From assembly GCA_001247695.2 (NCBI GenBank), contig LGRX02009709.1, forward strand, positions 1 to 26,420: a stretch of DNA of 26,420 nt, in the 5' to 3' direction. A program made the position numbers and the translations under genes. Origin of the DNA: Cymbomonas tetramitiformis. Lineage: Eukaryota; Chlorophyta; Pyramimonadophyceae; Pyramimonadales; Pyramimonadaceae. The notes beneath the pieces were generated by a model. That model did no database searches, was not told the origin of the DNA, and saw only the letters and a program-made list of their open reading frames with translations. Shown here piece after piece: positions 25,560 to 26,420 of the stretch (its first letter is position 1; each line of letters starts with the position of its first letter).

Positions 25560-26420
25560 CCCTACGTTTCTGGACGCGTGCAATACATCGTATTGAACAC
25601 ATATTGCAGGCATATTGCACGCGTATTGACAATAAATGTTAAATACAATAAAAAATGTTACAATATGTGTGCAATATGCCTGCAAGCGCTCCAACATGTG
25701 TGCAACATAGTATTAGAATGAGCCCTCACGTATTGGAGACATATTGAAGTTCTGATGCAGAGAGTTATTTCAATATGCCTTCAACATATGTGTAGTATAG
25801 GGTTGGAGACATGCACCATGCATGTCGCAAACACTATGAAGGCATGTTGCAGACATATTGCCCACATATTGTATACATATTGTATACATATTGTATACAT
25901 ATTGTAAGTCAACATTCAATATGTTGGATACACACTGCGGACCTACTGCATACGTATTGAACATGTAAATTCAATATGTTGTATATATATTGTGGACCTA
26001 TTGAATATGTATTGAAACGGAACATTCAGTATGTTGGATACATACTGCGGACATATTGCATACGTATTGAACATGTAAATTCAATATGTTGTATATATAT
26101 TGTGGACCTATTGAATATGTATTGAAACGGTACATTTAGTATATTGGATACATACTGCGGACCTATTGCATACATATTGAACATGAAAATTCAATATGCT
26201 GTATATATATTGCGGACATATTGCATATGTATTGAAACGGAACATTCAGTATGTTGGATACATACTGCGGACCTATTGCATACGTATTGAACATGAAAAT
26301 TCAATATGCTGTATATATATTGCGGACATATTGCATATGTATTGAAACGGTACATTTAGTATGTTGGATACATACTGCGGACCTATTGCATACGTATTGA
26401 ACATGAAAATTCAATATGCT
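25560..26420. mobile_element. Second CACTA-like element, left end only, inserted in gag
   Basis: Gag coding sequence stops matching its own style at 25559/25560, where CCCTACGTTTCTGG begins. This resembles the CCCTACATTCTGGG terminus of element A. The following sequence is a satellite-like subterminal array, as in element A but with another motif. The 3 bp outside are TCT (25557-25559), a candidate target duplication that cannot be checked because the other end lies beyond the window. Confidence 0.6.
25575..26420. repeat. Hierarchical satellite, 55/110/220-bp periods
   Basis: ATATTGNNNNCATATTG-type words start irregularly, then settle into an exact 110-bp period: TTGGATAC at 25924, 26034, 26144, 26254 and 26364. 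Each 110-mer consists of two related ~55-bp halves, both built on tattgaa...ggac(c/a)tattg. Alternate 110-mers have aacattcagt or tacatttagt, giving a 220-bp dimer. The array is still running at the window end. It forms the subterminal part of the second CACTA-like element. Confidence 0.85.

Noticed and set aside
25560..25697. The first 46 codons of the gag open frame as its true N-terminus
   Set aside because: This part is encoded by the satellite of the second CACTA-like element and its CCCTAC end; its Tyr/Cys/Ile-rich composition differs from gag.

Overview
This is a repeat-dominated stretch of a eukaryotic nuclear genome. It has no bacterial-style gene packing and no conserved host gene that I can recognise. 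Spliceosomal introns, a CACTA-type transposase gene with plant-like DUF4218/DUF4216 similarity, a chromodomain Ty3/gypsy retrotransposon and several higher-order satellites would fit an alga or a related protist with a large genome. The exact lineage cannot be read from the sequence and is left open.

Layout. 1-3600 holds satellites and inverted repeats: a GGCCGAAGGCCC minirepeat, a large palindrome at about 400-838, a 463-bp higher-order satellite at about 930-2470, and a tandem duplication at about 2805-3575. 3600-7700 has no convincing gene; it carries a GT microsatellite, a compositionally odd block (5040-5740), a TGACATG minisatellite (6230-6385) and a hairpin followed by T5 (6623-6650). 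From about 7700 to 25559, on the minus strand, lies one large Ty3/gypsy chromovirus. In transcription order it encodes gag with a zinc knuckle (25559-23235), a linker region containing a telomere-type repeat (23234-21807), protease and reverse transcriptase (15201-13041), RNase H (13040-12597), then one 1195-codon frame (12596-9009), and finally an acidic accessory ORF (8927-7884). The 1195-codon frame holds a phage-Dam-like N6-adenine methyltransferase domain, the integrase, a chromodomain and a C5-cytosine methyltransferase domain.

Two DNA transposons sit inside the retroelement. Element A (15202-21806) has 18-bp perfect terminal inverted repeats beginning CCCTAC, a 3-bp GAA target-site duplication, dense GAAGAC/GTCTTC subterminal arrays and a multi-exon TNP2/CACTA-type gene on the plus strand. 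Taking it out together with one GAA copy joins the two halves of the retroelement coding region in frame. A second element with a related end (CCCTACGTTTCTGG) starts at 25560 inside gag and runs off the window; its interior is a 55/110/220-bp hierarchical satellite. The order of events is therefore retrotransposon first, the two CACTA-like insertions later.

The most interesting object is the retrotransposon with two different DNA-methyltransferase domains in one polyprotein plus an unknown accessory ORF. Next are the spread of the transposon's subterminal motif into every intron of its own gene, and a TTAGGG tract used as coding sequence. Most reading-frame breaks in both elements are one-base changes in short homopolymers or repeats, so sequencing error is a live alternative to real decay.
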